From contig JAIWOG010000015.1 of the NCBI GenBank assembly GCA_020217035.1, positions 1 through 10,000 on the forward strand: 10,000 nucleotides of DNA. Reading direction: 5' to 3'. Source of the stretch: Magnetospirillum sp. Lineage in GTDB: Bacteria; Pseudomonadota; Alphaproteobacteria; Rhodospirillales; Magnetospirillaceae. Below are positions 1-6,320 of this stretch, piece by piece. Numbering within the stretch: the stretch's first letter is position 1; every line of letters begins with the position of its first letter. Under the pieces are notes generated by a model. That model was not told the DNA's origin. It did not search any database and worked only from the letters and a program-made list of their open reading frames with translations. Position numbers and translations under genes: made by a program.

Positions 1-735
1 GTGGCCCGCGACCTGGGCGCCGACGCCCTGGCCACCGGTCATTACGTGCAGCGGCAAGACGGTGCGAACGGCGCCGTCATGCTGAGGGGCGCCGACCCCA
101 ACCGCGACCAAAGCTATTTTCTGTTCTCGACCACCCGCGAGCAGCTGGAATTCCTGCGTTTCCCCCTGGGTGGCATGCTGAGCAAGGACGAAACCCGCGC
201 CATCGCCGCCCGCCACAACCTGCCAGTGGCGGCTAAACGCGACAGCCAGGACATTTGCTTCGTCCCCGACGGCGATTATGCCGGTCTGGTGCAGCGGCTG
301 AAGCCCGGTGCCATTCGTCCCGGTGCCATCGTCGATCAGGATGGCCGCGAGCTGGGGCGTCACCAGGGCATCATCCATTACACCATCGGCCAGCGTCGCG
401 GCCTGGGCCTGGGCGGCGGCGAACCGCTTTATGTGCTGCGTCTGGACGCCAAGGCAAACCAGGTGGTGGTCGGCCCGCGCGAGGCGCTGGGGCGCACGGC
501 GATCCGTCTGCGCGGGGTCAACTGGCTGGGCGATGGCGACGGGGCGGGGGTGCGTTGTTCCGTAAGGGTGCGCTCCACCCGGCCGCCCATGCCGGCTATC
601 ATAAATTTGGACGGGCAGGGTGGCGCAAGCGTCATATTGGACATGCCGGAACAGGGGGTTGCCCCCGGTCAGGCCTGTGTGTTCTATGACGATCAGCGGG
701 TGTTGGGCGGTGGATGGATCGTCGCCGCCGACTGA
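1..735 (+). CDS. mnmA: tRNA-specific 2-thiouridylase MnmA, C-terminal part (5' end outside window)
   Basis: MnmA makes the 2-thio group of the wobble uridine (s2U34) in tRNAs for Lys, Glu and Gln, using ATP and sulfur relayed as a persulfide. The frame is open from the first base, so the GTG at position 1 is read as an internal valine codon. Compared with about 370 residues in E. coli MnmA, roughly the first third, including the ATP-binding PP-loop, is missing. Visible family motifs are ATGHY (fragment residues 11-15), DQSYFLF (36-42), DSQDICF (81-87) with Cys86 as the expected catalytic persulfide cysteine, and GQRRGLG (130-136). The tail holds the C-terminal beta-barrel, including PGQACVFY and LGGGWI. 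It ends in TGA, and a separate promoter-like sequence follows, so the next gene need not be in the same operon. The identification is firm. Confidence 0.95.
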   Translation: MARDLGADALATGHYVQRQDGANGAVMLRGADPNRDQSYFLFSTTREQLEFLRFPLGGMLSKDETRAIAARHNLPVAAKRDSQDICFVPDGDYAGLVQRLKPGAIRPGAIVDQDGRELGRHQGIIHYTIGQRRGLGLGGGEPLYVLRLDAKANQVVVGPREALGRTAIRLRGVNWLGDGDGAGVRCSVRVRSTRPPMPAIINLDGQGGASVILDMPEQGVAPGQACVFYDDQRVLGGGWIVAAD

Positions 736-743
736 TTCGCTCA

Positions 744-772
744 TTGGAATTGTTAGACAGAACCCCTATAAG
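744..772 (+). promoter_or_regulatory. candidate sigma70-type promoter of the ferritin-like gene
   Basis: TTGGAA (744-749) and TATAAG (767-772) are separated by 17 bp, the preferred spacing for housekeeping promoters. The -35 box matches the consensus TTGACA at 4 of 6 bases and the -10 box matches at 5 of 6. It lies in the 76-bp gap after mnmA and would give a leader of about 30 nt before the ATG at 812. Inferred from sequence only. Confidence 0.45.
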
Positions 773-811
773 AGTGCGGTTATTGTCCGTGTCCTGCCGG
801 AGTGTCGCGCC

Positions 812-1267
812 ATGAAATCGGTCGAAGAATTCCTGGTTTACGCCGCCCGCCTGGAACAAGAGGCGGCGTTGCGCTTCGACGAACTGGCCGACGCCGCCAC
901 GTCCTTCGAGAATTCCGAAGTGGCCGAGTTCTTCCGCCAGATGGCCGATTATTCGCGCATGCACCTGGAAGAAGCCCGCAAGCGCGGCGGTTTCCACGAT
1001 TTACCGGAAATCCCGCCGGGCGAGTTCGACTGGCCGCAACTGGAAAGTCCGGAAGCCGCCGCCATTTGGGCCGCCGACCCGCAGATGGACGTGTCCAGCG
1101 CCTTGCGCGTGGCGCTTGATGCCGAAACCAACGGCCTGGCCTTTTACCAAAGTGTGCTCGACGCCACCGACGACCCCGAGATCAAGGCCATGGCCGCTGA
1201 ATTCGTCGAGGAAGAGGCCGAGCACGTGGCGGCGATCAAGCGTTGGATTTCCCGCGCCGCGGCTTGA
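812..1267 (+). CDS. ferritin-like (rubrerythrin-type) diiron-domain protein, 151 aa
   Basis: This looks like a small cytoplasmic four-helix-bundle protein of the rubrerythrin/ferritin-like group, whose members bind two irons and act in peroxide reduction or iron handling. The ATG at 812 is chosen because GGAG (799-802) sits 9 nt upstream; the frame is open further upstream but runs into mnmA. Two helix pairs are visible as an internal repeat. The first holds LEQEAALRF (Glu15) and the SRMH segment (48-51). The second holds AETNGLAFY (Glu105) and EAEH (Glu135, His138). The second half has the full E...ExxH pattern. In the first half the expected glutamate of ExxH is Ser48, while His51 is kept. 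No rubredoxin CxxC domain and no signal peptide are seen. The substrate is unknown. The fold family is likely; the activity is open because of the missing ligand. Confidence 0.8.
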   Translation: MKSVEEFLVYAARLEQEAALRFDELADAATSFENSEVAEFFRQMADYSRMHLEEARKRGGFHDLPEIPPGEFDWPQLESPEAAAIWAADPQMDVSSALRVALDAETNGLAFYQSVLDATDDPEIKAMAAEFVEEEAEHVAAIKRWISRAAA

Positions 1268-1291
1268 ACAAGCGATCCTTTCCGCCCGTTT

Positions 1292-1306
1292 CCCGCCAAG
1301 TGCGGG
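1292..1306 (+). terminator. weak candidate terminator hairpin after the ferritin-like gene
   Basis: CCCGC (1292-1296) and GCGGG (1302-1306) form a perfect 5-bp stem with a CAAGT loop, 25 nt after the stop codon, but no T-run follows. A second short stem, AAGGG (1331-1335) with CCCTT (1343-1347), lies downstream and is followed by GTTTATC. Either could end the upstream transcript; neither is a strong intrinsic terminator. Confidence 0.25.
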
Positions 1307-1353
1307 CTGACGATTTAAGGTTGTCCTCCAAAGGGCGGAAGACCCTTGTTTAT

Positions 1354-1386
1354 CGTTGACAACCCACCCGTTGACGACCCTATAAC
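1354..1386 (+). promoter_or_regulatory. candidate promoter with CGTTGAC direct repeats upstream of the chemoreceptor gene
   Basis: TTGACA (1356-1361, perfect -35 box) and TATAAC (1381-1386, 5 of 6 matches) are 19 bp apart, longer than the preferred 17. The -35 box lies in the first of two near-identical 12-mers, CGTTGACAACCC (1354-1365) and CGTTGACGACCC (1369-1380), which start 15 bp apart. The second copy offers an alternative TTGACG box with the weak GGTAAT (1395-1400) 18 bp downstream. The repeat could be a regulator site or could simply reflect overlapping promoters. Confidence 0.35.
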
Positions 1387-1418
1387 CAATCTAAGGTAAT
1401 AGGTCTGAAGGGTTGGTC

Positions 1419-4346
1419 ATGCGCGTTAACGAGCCCGTCACCGGACAAGAAGTCGTCATGGCCGAGGGCCAGGTTCTGGTGTCGCGCACCGACACCGGTG
1501 GCCGTATCACCTTCGTCAACAGAGACTTCATCCAGATCAGCGGCTTCAGCGAGGAAGAATTGCTGGGCTCGCCGCATAACATGGTGCGCCACCCAGACAT
1601 GCCCGCCCAGGCTTTCGCCGATTTGTGGCGGACGATCAAGGCCGGCTTGCCGTGGGAAGGTCTGGTCAAGAACCGCTGCAAGAACGGCGATCATTACTGG
1701 GTGCGGGCCAATGTCACCCCGGAAGTGGAAGAGGGCCGGGTGGTCGGCTACGTCTCGATCCGCAGCAAGCCTGACCGTGACATGGTGGCCGCCGCCGAAC
1801 GCTTGTACGCCAGCATGCGCGAAGGGCGTTTGCACGGCCAAGCCCTGGTGGAAGGACAGTTGGTGGGCACTGGCCTTGCGTCACGCTTTGGTCGGCGGGT
1901 CCGCGCCCTGGCGGGACGGGTCGGCGCTATTTTGGCCGCCCTGTCGTTGACGGCGGTCCTGGCCACGGTGGCGGGTTTGATGGGCATGGCCGATTCCAAC
2001 GACGCCATCCGCACCGTCTATGAAGATCGCGTGGTGCCGGCGGCGCAATTGGGCGACATGCGTGATTTGCTGCGTGAAAACTTGCTGGTTGTCGCCCGTC
2101 TGTCGCAGACGCCCGACGCCCCCAAGGTGGTTTCCGCCAATCTGGCCAAGTTCGACGGCATTTGGAAAGCTTATCTGGCCACATATCTGACCCCCGAGGA
2201 AAAGGACCTGGCCGAGGGTTTCGCTGTGCAGCAGGCCGCTTTGGTCCGCCAGGGCTTCATTCCTGTGGTTGACGGCACGGTCGTCGATTCCGAGAAACAT
2301 TACCTGACGCTGGCGCTGCCGCTGTTTCGTCAGGCCGAGGCCAGCCTGATCAAGCTGATCGAATTGCAGCAACGTGTCGCCAAGGAAGCATATCAGGATG
2401 CCCAAGCCGATTATTCCACCCATGTGGGGGTGGGGATCGGTTTGCTGGTCGCCGGCTTGCTGGCGGCCTTTGTCCTGGTCCGGGCGTTGATGCGGGGGAT
2501 TTCCGCCCCGCTGGCGCGGATGGAACAGAGTTTCGGCGCCATCGCCCGTGGCGACCTTGGCTATGCCATTCCGGCCGAGCCGGTGCCGGATTTTCATCGC
2601 ACCAACGCCATGTTGCGGGCCATGCGGGCCAAGTTGGCCTATGGGGTCTTGGAAAACAAGGAACTGGCCCGCCGTGGCGAGGAAACGCTGCGGACCGAGA
2701 TGCTGACCCTGACCGAAACCCTGGAACACGAAGTCCAGGAAACGGTGGGCGACATCTCTGTCCAGGCTCGGCGTCTGTCGGAAGGGGCGGTGGAATTGTC
2801 CAACGTCTCGACCCAATTGCGCCAGATGGCCGAGCACGTCACCGAAGCGGTGCAGATCACCAGCGGCAACGTCCAGACCGTGGCCGGCGCCACCGAGGAG
2901 TTGGAAGCCTCGAGCCGCGAGATTCTGTCGCAGGTGGGGAATTCCTCGCAATTGGCCGAAAACGCCCGTTTCAACGTCGACGAAGCCAGCCAGCGCGTCG
3001 CCGGCCTGTCGGAAGCCACCGCCCGTATCGGCGACGTGGTGGGCATGATCCAGAACATCGCCGGCCAGACCCGCATGCTGGCTTTGAACGCCACCATCGA
3101 AGCGGCCCGCGCCGGCGAGGCGGGCAAGGGCTTCGCCGTGGTGGCGGAAGAGGTGAAAAGTCTGGCCAACCAGACCGAGCAGGGCATCGCCACCGTCAAC
3201 GCCCAGGCCGAGGAAATTGGCCGCACCACCCGCGAGGCGGTGGAAACGGTGGAATCTGTGGCCCAGATCATCCGCCAGATCGACGCCATCGCCGGCGAGG
3301 TGGCCCGCGCCGCCGACGAACAGCGTTCGGCCACCGCCGAGATCATGGGCAGCGCGGCGCAGGCCGCCGACCATACCCGCTCGGTGGCCGACAACGTCAC
3401 GCTGATGATGGACGGCGTCCAGGCCACCGGTGACACGGCGGCAAAGGTCAACGAATTGTCGGCCATGGTCAGCCGTGACATCGCCGCCTTGCAACGCCGG
3501 CTTTACGTCATCATGCGCACCTCTTACGGCGGCGACCGTCGCAGTGTCGAGCGCATCAGCGCGGCCTTGCCCTTCACCTTCGAATTCGGCGGTGACAGCA
3601 TTCGCGGCTATACCGGCGACATCGACCTGAAGGGGGCGTTCCTGGTTCCGGCTGGTGCTACCATCCGCCCGAAGGTGGACACCCAAGGGGTCTTGCGCCT
3701 GGATGGGGTGGGCAGCGTCGAAGCGCGGGTGGTCAATGACACCGGAATCGGCTTGAACTGCTTCTTCCCTTCGGCCAGCCGCGAGGTCAAGGACGCCCTG
3801 ACGGCAAGTTTGGAACAGGCCGAACGCGACAGCAAGCCGTTCATCGAACTGGCGGCACAGGTTGCCGCCGCGGCGTCCGGTCGGTTGGAGCAGGCCGTCG
3901 CCAGCGCCGCCATTTCCATGGCCGACCTGTTCGACGTGGACTATGTCCCGATCGTCGGCACCAATCCGGTTCAGGTGATGGCCAAGCATACCCAGTTGGT
4001 GGAAGGGCTGTTCCCCGAACTGATCGAAGCGCCGTTGGCCAAGGACGGCCAGGTGGTGTTCTGTTGCGTTACCGACCGCAACGGCTACATCGCCGCCCAC
4101 AACAAGAAGTACTCGCACCCGCAGCGCCCGGGCGAGACGGTGTGGAACACCGCCAACAGCCGCAACCGCCGGGTCTTCGACGACAGGACCGGCATTCTGG
4201 CGGCCCGCACCACCAAGCCTTTGTGCCACACCTACACCCGTGACATGGGCGGCGGCCAGTTCGTGGTGCTGAAGGAAATGGACGTCCCGGTCACCGTGCA
4301 GGGCCGACACTGGGGTGCCGTCCGCATGGCGCTGAAACTGGGCTAG
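1419..4346 (+). CDS. multi-domain methyl-accepting chemotaxis protein: PAS - TM - 4HB - TM - HAMP - MCP - PilZ-like - C-terminal sensor-like domain
   Basis: This is a chemoreceptor of about 975 residues; typical MCPs are near 550. It should signal through CheW and CheA to the flagellar motor. The ATG at 1419 has GAAGGG (1407-1412) 6 nt upstream; the in-frame TTG at 1413 touches that site and is unlikely. An Aer-like PAS domain spans about residues 10-120 ([35 protein letters not shown]), a type that often binds FAD and senses redox or oxygen. TM1 is about 168-190, a periplasmic helical-bundle region follows to 335, TM2 is about 336-356 and HAMP about 357-410. The signalling hairpin tip is at 544-582 ([20 protein letters not shown]). 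A PilZ-like domain spans about 705-785, with RSVER (708-712) and DIDLKG (734-739). The last 140 residues have DRNGY (886-890) and HWG (964-966), motifs of a Cache/PAS-like module seen in many proteobacterial MCPs. No CheR-binding pentapeptide ends the protein. The ligands are unknown. Confidence 0.93.
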   Translation: MRVNEPVTGQEVVMAEGQVLVSRTDTGGRITFVNRDFIQISGFSEEELLGSPHNMVRHPDMPAQAFADLWRTIKAGLPWEGLVKNRCKNGDHYWVRANVTPEVEEGRVVGYVSIRSKPDRDMVAAAERLYASMREGRLHGQALVEGQLVGTGLASRFGRRVRALAGRVGAILAALSLTAVLATVAGLMGMADSNDAIRTVYEDRVVPAAQLGDMRDLLRENLLVVARLSQTPDAPKVVSANLAKFDGIWKAYLATYLTPEEKDLAEGFAVQQAALVRQGFIPVVDGTVVDSEKHYLTLALPLFRQAEASLIKLIELQQRVAKEAYQDAQADYSTHVGVGIGLLVAGLLAAFVLVRALMRGISAPLARMEQSFGAIARGDLGYAIPAEPVPDFHRTNAMLRAMRAKLAYGVLENKELARRGEETLRTEMLTLTETLEHEVQETVGDISVQARRLSEGAVELSNVSTQLRQMAEHVTEAVQITSGNVQTVAGATEELEASSREILSQVGNSSQLAENARFNVDEASQRVAGLSEATARIGDVVGMIQNIAGQTRMLALNATIEAARAGEAGKGFAVVAEEVKSLANQTEQGIATVNAQAEEIGRTTREAVETVESVAQIIRQIDAIAGEVARAADEQRSATAEIMGSAAQAADHTRSVADNVTLMMDGVQATGDTAAKVNELSAMVSRDIAALQRRLYVIMRTSYGGDRRSVERISAALPFTFEFGGDSIRGYTGDIDLKGAFLVPAGATIRPKVDTQGVLRLDGVGSVEARVVNDTGIGLNCFFPSASREVKDALTASLEQAERDSKPFIELAAQVAAAASGRLEQAVASAAISMADLFDVDYVPIVGTNPVQVMAKHTQLVEGLFPELIEAPLAKDGQVVFCCVTDRNGYIAAHNKKYSHPQRPGETVWNTANSRNRRVFDDRTGILAARTTKPLCHTYTRDMGGGQFVVLKEMDVPVTVQGRHWGAVRMALKLG

Positions 4347-4376
4347 GCGGCCTTCAGGCCGCCGGCCCGGGCTTTT
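4346..4376 (+). terminator. terminator of the chemoreceptor gene (plus strand)
   Basis: GGCGGCC (4346-4352), loop TTCA, GGCCGCC (4357-4363) form a 7-bp perfect stem that starts on the last base of the TAG stop codon. CTTTT (4372-4376) follows after a short GC-rich stretch. Because the T-run does not touch the stem, this direction is weaker than the minus-strand terminator next to it. The two genes converge here. Confidence 0.5.
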
Positions 4377-4403
4377 CCAAAAGCGGCGGCCTTCAGGCCG
4401 CCG
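4346..4403. repeat. two copies of a 19-bp palindromic sequence flanking a shared T/A tract
   Basis: GGCGGCCTTCAGGCCGCCG occurs at 4346-4364 and again at 4385-4403, a 39-bp offset. Each copy is a hairpin with a TTCA loop. Between them lies GCTTTTCCAAAAGC (4371-4384), itself an inverted repeat, which supplies a T-run to both strands. The whole block works naturally as a bidirectional terminator between converging genes. It may have arisen by local duplication, or it may belong to a dispersed palindromic repeat family; one window cannot tell. Confidence 0.85.
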
Positions 4404-4404
4404 C
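4379..4404 (-). terminator. strong intrinsic terminator of the minus-strand unknown gene
   Basis: Bases 4383-4391 and 4396-4404 form a perfect 9-bp GC stem with a 4-nt loop. On the minus strand it is followed directly by TTTT (4382-4379). The TGA stop codon of the minus-strand gene (4395-4393) lies in the hairpin loop, so the last codons of the gene are part of the terminator stem. Confidence 0.7.
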
Positions 4405-4653
4405 TAGGGCTTCCTCGACCGCCAGGACGGCGAAATTGTGGGATTCCCCGGCGAAATGAAGAATGTGTCCCACCGGGTCGTTGGCCGGGTCGGACAGGAC
4501 CTGGCGGGCTTCCTCGGCGCTGATGCCGCACCGGACCAGGGCCCGCAGGTAGACGTCGTTCATGTCGAGCTGGCGGCCGGCCGAGCTGGCGGCATGGCGG
4601 GCGCCGTCGATCAAGGATTGGATACGCAAGGCAGCGGAAGAGGAACCGGTCAC
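4393..4653 (-). CDS. small protein of unknown function, 86 aa
   Basis: I do not recognise this protein. The GTG start at 4653-4651 is chosen because a full GGAGG (4664-4660) lies 6 nt before it. An upstream in-frame TTG at 4734 would add 27 residues with no comparable ribosome site. The protein begins MTGSSSAALRIQSL and looks soluble and mostly helical, with segments around residues 7-30, 33-45, 48-56 and 62-86. It has one cysteine, in the VRCGIS segment. Its middle, SAEEARQVLSDPANDPVGH, suggests a helix-turn-helix-like packing but no DNA-binding motif that I can defend. There is no signal peptide or membrane segment. It converges with the chemoreceptor gene and its stop codon is inside the terminator. 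Its leader is rich in inverted repeats. Coding is supported by the ribosome site, the terminator and the amino-acid composition. Confidence 0.7.
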   Translation of the reverse strand: MTGSSSAALRIQSLIDGARHAASSAGRQLDMNDVYLRALVRCGISAEEARQVLSDPANDPVGHILHFAGESHNFAVLAVEEALAAA

Positions 4654-4656
4654 TTC

Positions 4657-4709
4657 AAACCTCCATGGTTCGGCGAAACTGCCGACGAAATGGTCTGCCC
4701 TGGAGGTTT
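4657..4709 (-). promoter_or_regulatory. inverted repeat that would sequester the ribosome binding site of the minus-strand gene
   Basis: On the minus strand AAACCTCCA (4709-4701) is perfectly complementary to TGGAGGTTT (4665-4657), which contains the GGAGG ribosome site of the gene starting at 4653. The 35-nt loop holds a second 5-bp stem, TCGGC/GCCGA (4670-4674 and 4681-4685). If the transcript starts upstream of 4709, this fold would block initiation. Function is inferred; the pairing is seen directly. Confidence 0.4.
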
Positions 4710-4714
4710 CCTTG

Positions 4715-4778
4715 GTCCTGTCGTTGCAGGACAAGGCTGATTTTCAGCCGCCCGTGACCTTAAGCCGATGTGGCTTAA
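4715..4778. repeat. run of three short inverted repeats in the divergent intergenic region
   Basis: Three perfect inverted repeats follow one another: GTCCTG/CAGGAC (4715-4720 and 4727-4732), GGCTGA/TCAGCC (4735-4740 and 4744-4749) and TTAAGCC/GGCTTAA (4760-4766 and 4772-4778, 5-nt spacer). A further one, TCCATG/CATGGA, lies at 4826-4842. They sit between divergently oriented genes and could be operators or RNA hairpins of the minus-strand leader. No T-run follows any of them, so they are not intrinsic terminators. The 4779-4950 remainder is visibly richer in A and T than the genes around it. Confidence 0.5.
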
Positions 4779-4950
4779 AGAATTATTTTCAGGTTCTATC
4801 CGGAATCCCGAGAAAGTCAAACATTTCCATGATCGACATGGATCTGCTCTTTGCTGGATTTTTGCCGGCCGTTTACCGCGCGTTCAATCACGACGGCAAT
4901 TGCTGATACAGACTTGCGATATAAGTCATGGTGCAACAAAGGTAAGAGCC

Positions 4951-5139
4951 ATGCTGTTCGTGTTGATCGATGCGTTCCTGGACCGGTTTTCCCCACTCCC
5001 AGCCAGCCGGGACGGCAAAGCCGAAGCCGTGGATTTCCTCCATCTATCGGGTTCCTCGCAGCATCGGCTGATGGACCGCTATTTCGACAACGCCAGTTCG
5101 CGACGACCCAAATCTTCGGCGGGAGAATATCAATGCTGA
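4951..5139 (+). CDS. small protein of unknown function, 62 aa, overlapping the PilZ gene
   Basis: This short reading frame is not recognised. The ATG at 4951 has AAGG (4939-4942) 8 nt upstream, and a TATAAG box (4920-4925) lies before it, without a good -35 partner. The protein starts with an amphipathic hydrophobic segment (MLFVLIDAFLDRF), then a charged stretch, then HRLMDRYFDN and a basic, polar tail. Its layout, a hydrophobic N-terminal helix plus a charged C-terminal helix, recalls several short alphaproteobacterial hypothetical families, but I cannot name one. The main argument for a real gene is position: its TGA (5137-5139) overlaps the start of the PilZ gene by 7 nt, the arrangement of translationally coupled genes. 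The frame is open upstream to 4768, but the peptide there looks non-coding. Confidence 0.55.
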   Translation: MLFVLIDAFLDRFSPLPASRDGKAEAVDFLHLSGSSQHRLMDRYFDNASSRRPKSSAGEYQC

Positions 5140-5504
5140 TGCAGCGCCCCATGACTCGGAATGCCGCGGCAAACGCAAGTGCCGCCGACCGCCGGCTTAA
5201 CCCGCGCCATGACGGTTCTGGCCTACAGGTGGAAGTCGAAGGCCGTGTCCATCCGGTGGTCGACGTGTCGACGGGTGGATTAAGTCTGGTCGGGCTGAAC
5301 CGCACGCTTGGCGAACGGTTCCGCTTCGTCCTGTCGCGGGTCGGAGAAAGCCAGGGAGTGACCGGTGAAGCCGAGGTCCTGGGGATCAGGGACGGTCTGT
5401 TTCATCTGACCTTCACCCGTCCGACCTTGCCGTTGATGCGCCTGGTCATCGCCCATGTCAGCGCCATGACCGGCGTTGACCCGCATCTTTTGAAGAGCCG
5501 ATAG
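5133..5504 (+). CDS. PilZ domain protein, 123 aa
   Basis: PilZ domains bind cyclic di-GMP, a second messenger controlling motility, polysaccharide and biofilm formation. Both canonical motifs are present: RxxxR as RLNPR (residues 21-25) and DxSxxG as DVSTGG (44-49). The whole protein is essentially this one domain, preceded by about 18 residues and ending in a helical tail (LPLMRLVIAHVSAM). The ATG at 5133 is preceded by GGGAG (5121-5125) at 7 nt. A second ATG at 5139 overlaps the stop of the upstream 62-aa gene as TGATG but is 13 nt from that site. The protein is soluble, with no membrane segment. A free-standing PilZ protein normally acts by binding a partner; the partner is not evident here. 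The overlapping small gene and the PilZ-bearing chemoreceptor upstream are candidates by proximity only. Confidence 0.88.
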   Translation: MLMQRPMTRNAAANASAADRRLNPRHDGSGLQVEVEGRVHPVVDVSTGGLSLVGLNRTLGERFRFVLSRVGESQGVTGEAEVLGIRDGLFHLTFTRPTLPLMRLVIAHVSAMTGVDPHLLKSR

Positions 5505-5524
5505 GTGTAATGCGACGCCTATCG
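5499..5524 (+). terminator. stem-loop at the end of the PilZ gene, possible terminator
   Basis: CGATAGGTGT (5499-5508) pairs with the segment 5515-5524 in a 10-bp stem with one G-T pair and a 6-nt loop. It starts inside the last codons and includes the TAG stop. The downstream sequence CTTGAT is not a proper T-run, so the stem may stabilise the 3' end rather than terminate on its own. Confidence 0.4.
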
Positions 5525-5624
5525 CTTGATCGGTTGCCGAAACTTTGAAGTACCGGATCGCCAGGGGATTTTCCCCGGGCGCCGTCTGTGCTTCCCTGTG
5601 GGGGTGTTCATCTAAGGGGGCTTC

Positions 5625-5978
5625 ATGATGAAGATTGTCGCTTTGACCTTGGTCGTCGCCACTTCCTTGCTGTTTCCATGGACGGCCGGCGCCCAGGATG
5701 CGGTCAAGAAGTGCTTGGCTTGCCACACCTTCGACAAGGGTGGCGCCAAGAAGATCGGTCCCAATTTGTTCGGAATCTTCGGTCAAGCCAGCACCTTGCC
5801 GGAACTGGTCGGCAAGGGCGTGGTATGGGACGAACCCACATTGATGGCCTATCTTGAAAATCCCTCGGCCTTCATCGCCGCCAAGACGGGGGGGGCGGCG
5901 AAGAGCAAGATGGCGCTGCTGGTCAAGGATCCGGCCGAGCGCAAGGCTGCCATCGATTATCTGAAAACATTGAAGTGA
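5625..5978 (+). CDS. secreted class I cytochrome c, 117 aa precursor
   Basis: This is a small periplasmic electron carrier with one covalently bound haem. Residues 1-23 form a signal peptide (basic start, hydrophobic core VALTLVVATSLLF, cleavage after AGA), leaving a mature protein of about 94 residues. CLACH (30-34) is the haem attachment site, with His34 as proximal ligand. GPNLFGIFG (45-53) is the usual class I loop. Met96 in SKMALLV is the likely distal ligand, and the C-terminal helix is AAIDYLKTLK. Two ATG codons stand in tandem; AAGGGGG (5614-5620) is 4 nt before the first and 7 nt before the second (5628), so the protein may lack the first Met. It resembles short cytochrome c2/c550-like proteins of alphaproteobacteria. 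It stands alone, with a strong terminator after it. Its redox partners are not shown by context. Confidence 0.92.
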   Translation: MMKIVALTLVVATSLLFPWTAGAQDAVKKCLACHTFDKGGAKKIGPNLFGIFGQASTLPELVGKGVVWDEPTLMAYLENPSAFIAAKTGGAAKSKMALLVKDPAERKAAIDYLKTLK

Positions 5979-5990
5979 TGGAAAATCACG

Positions 5991-6023
5991 AAGGCCCCAT
6001 CCGGAAGCGGATGGGGCCTTTTT
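5991..6023 (+). terminator. intrinsic terminator of the cytochrome c gene
   Basis: A 13-bp perfect stem (5991-6003 paired with 6008-6020, GAAG loop) ends in TTTTT (6019-6023). It begins 12 nt after the stop codon. This is a textbook rho-independent terminator. Confidence 0.93.
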
Positions 6024-6264
6024 CATGGGATGGCGGAGGAGGGGGCGGCCTGGCCGTCTTCGTCCTTATATATAGGCGTCGCCCGAAAGGCATGGGGCTT
6101 CACCGTGCGCCACGCCATCCGTCACGGCATATTCATAGTTCCCGTGGGCGAACCTACCCGTTCGGTCCGTCGTGTTCCACCCATAGGCGGAGGGGAAGGG
6201 GTTTGCTGCGGCGCAGCACACAAGAGATTGTGGGAAAATCGCGTTTGGCAAGGGGGATGTTTGC
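6024..6264. other. intergenic region without a convincing protein gene
   Basis: Together with its flanks, about 340 bp between the cytochrome c gene and the tRNA carry no credible protein gene. Visible details are an isolated TTATATATAGG (6066-6076) that resembles a -10 box without a -35 partner, and a short hairpin TGCTGC/GCAGCA (6204-6218). Frames open across this stretch have unlikely composition and run into the tRNA. A small RNA is possible but nothing in the sequence establishes one. Confidence 0.5.
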
Positions 6265-6293
6265 TTGACAGCCCCGCGGGCCTGCTTTACACC
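6265..6293 (+). promoter_or_regulatory. promoter of the tRNA-Asp gene
   Basis: A perfect TTGACA (6265-6270) is followed after 17 bp by TACACC (6288-6293), a weak -10 of the kind tolerated next to a perfect -35 box. Transcription would start near 6300, about 20 nt before the tRNA. A GC-rich palindrome CCCGCGCGGG (6301-6310) covers the presumed start region. Confidence 0.6.
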
Positions 6294-6320
6294 ACCCCTA
6301 CCCGCGCGGGTGGCTGCGTT

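Noticed and set aside
1..3. GTG at the first base as a start codon for a shorter MnmA
   Set aside because: The sequence begins in the middle of the conserved MnmA fold without its ATP-binding part; the gene clearly continues to the left.
1881..4310. Open frame of 809 codons on the minus strand, antisense to the chemoreceptor
   Set aside because: The plus frame encodes a clear multi-domain MCP; the antisense frame is rich in His, Gly and Gln, as expected from mirrored GC-rich codons, and shows no domain.
4438..4740. Plus-strand frame of 100 codons opposite the small minus-strand gene
   Set aside because: No ribosome site and a Gly-rich shadow composition, whereas the minus strand has a full ribosome site, a sensible protein and a terminator.
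4768..4950. Longer N-terminus for the 62-aa gene, starting at 4768
   Set aside because: The extra residues are low-quality, run through the inverted-repeat region and have no ribosome site.
5564..5576. GGGGATTTTCCCC inverted repeat upstream of the cytochrome c gene
   Set aside because: Short 5-bp arms; no T-run and no recognised operator class, so not called as a feature.
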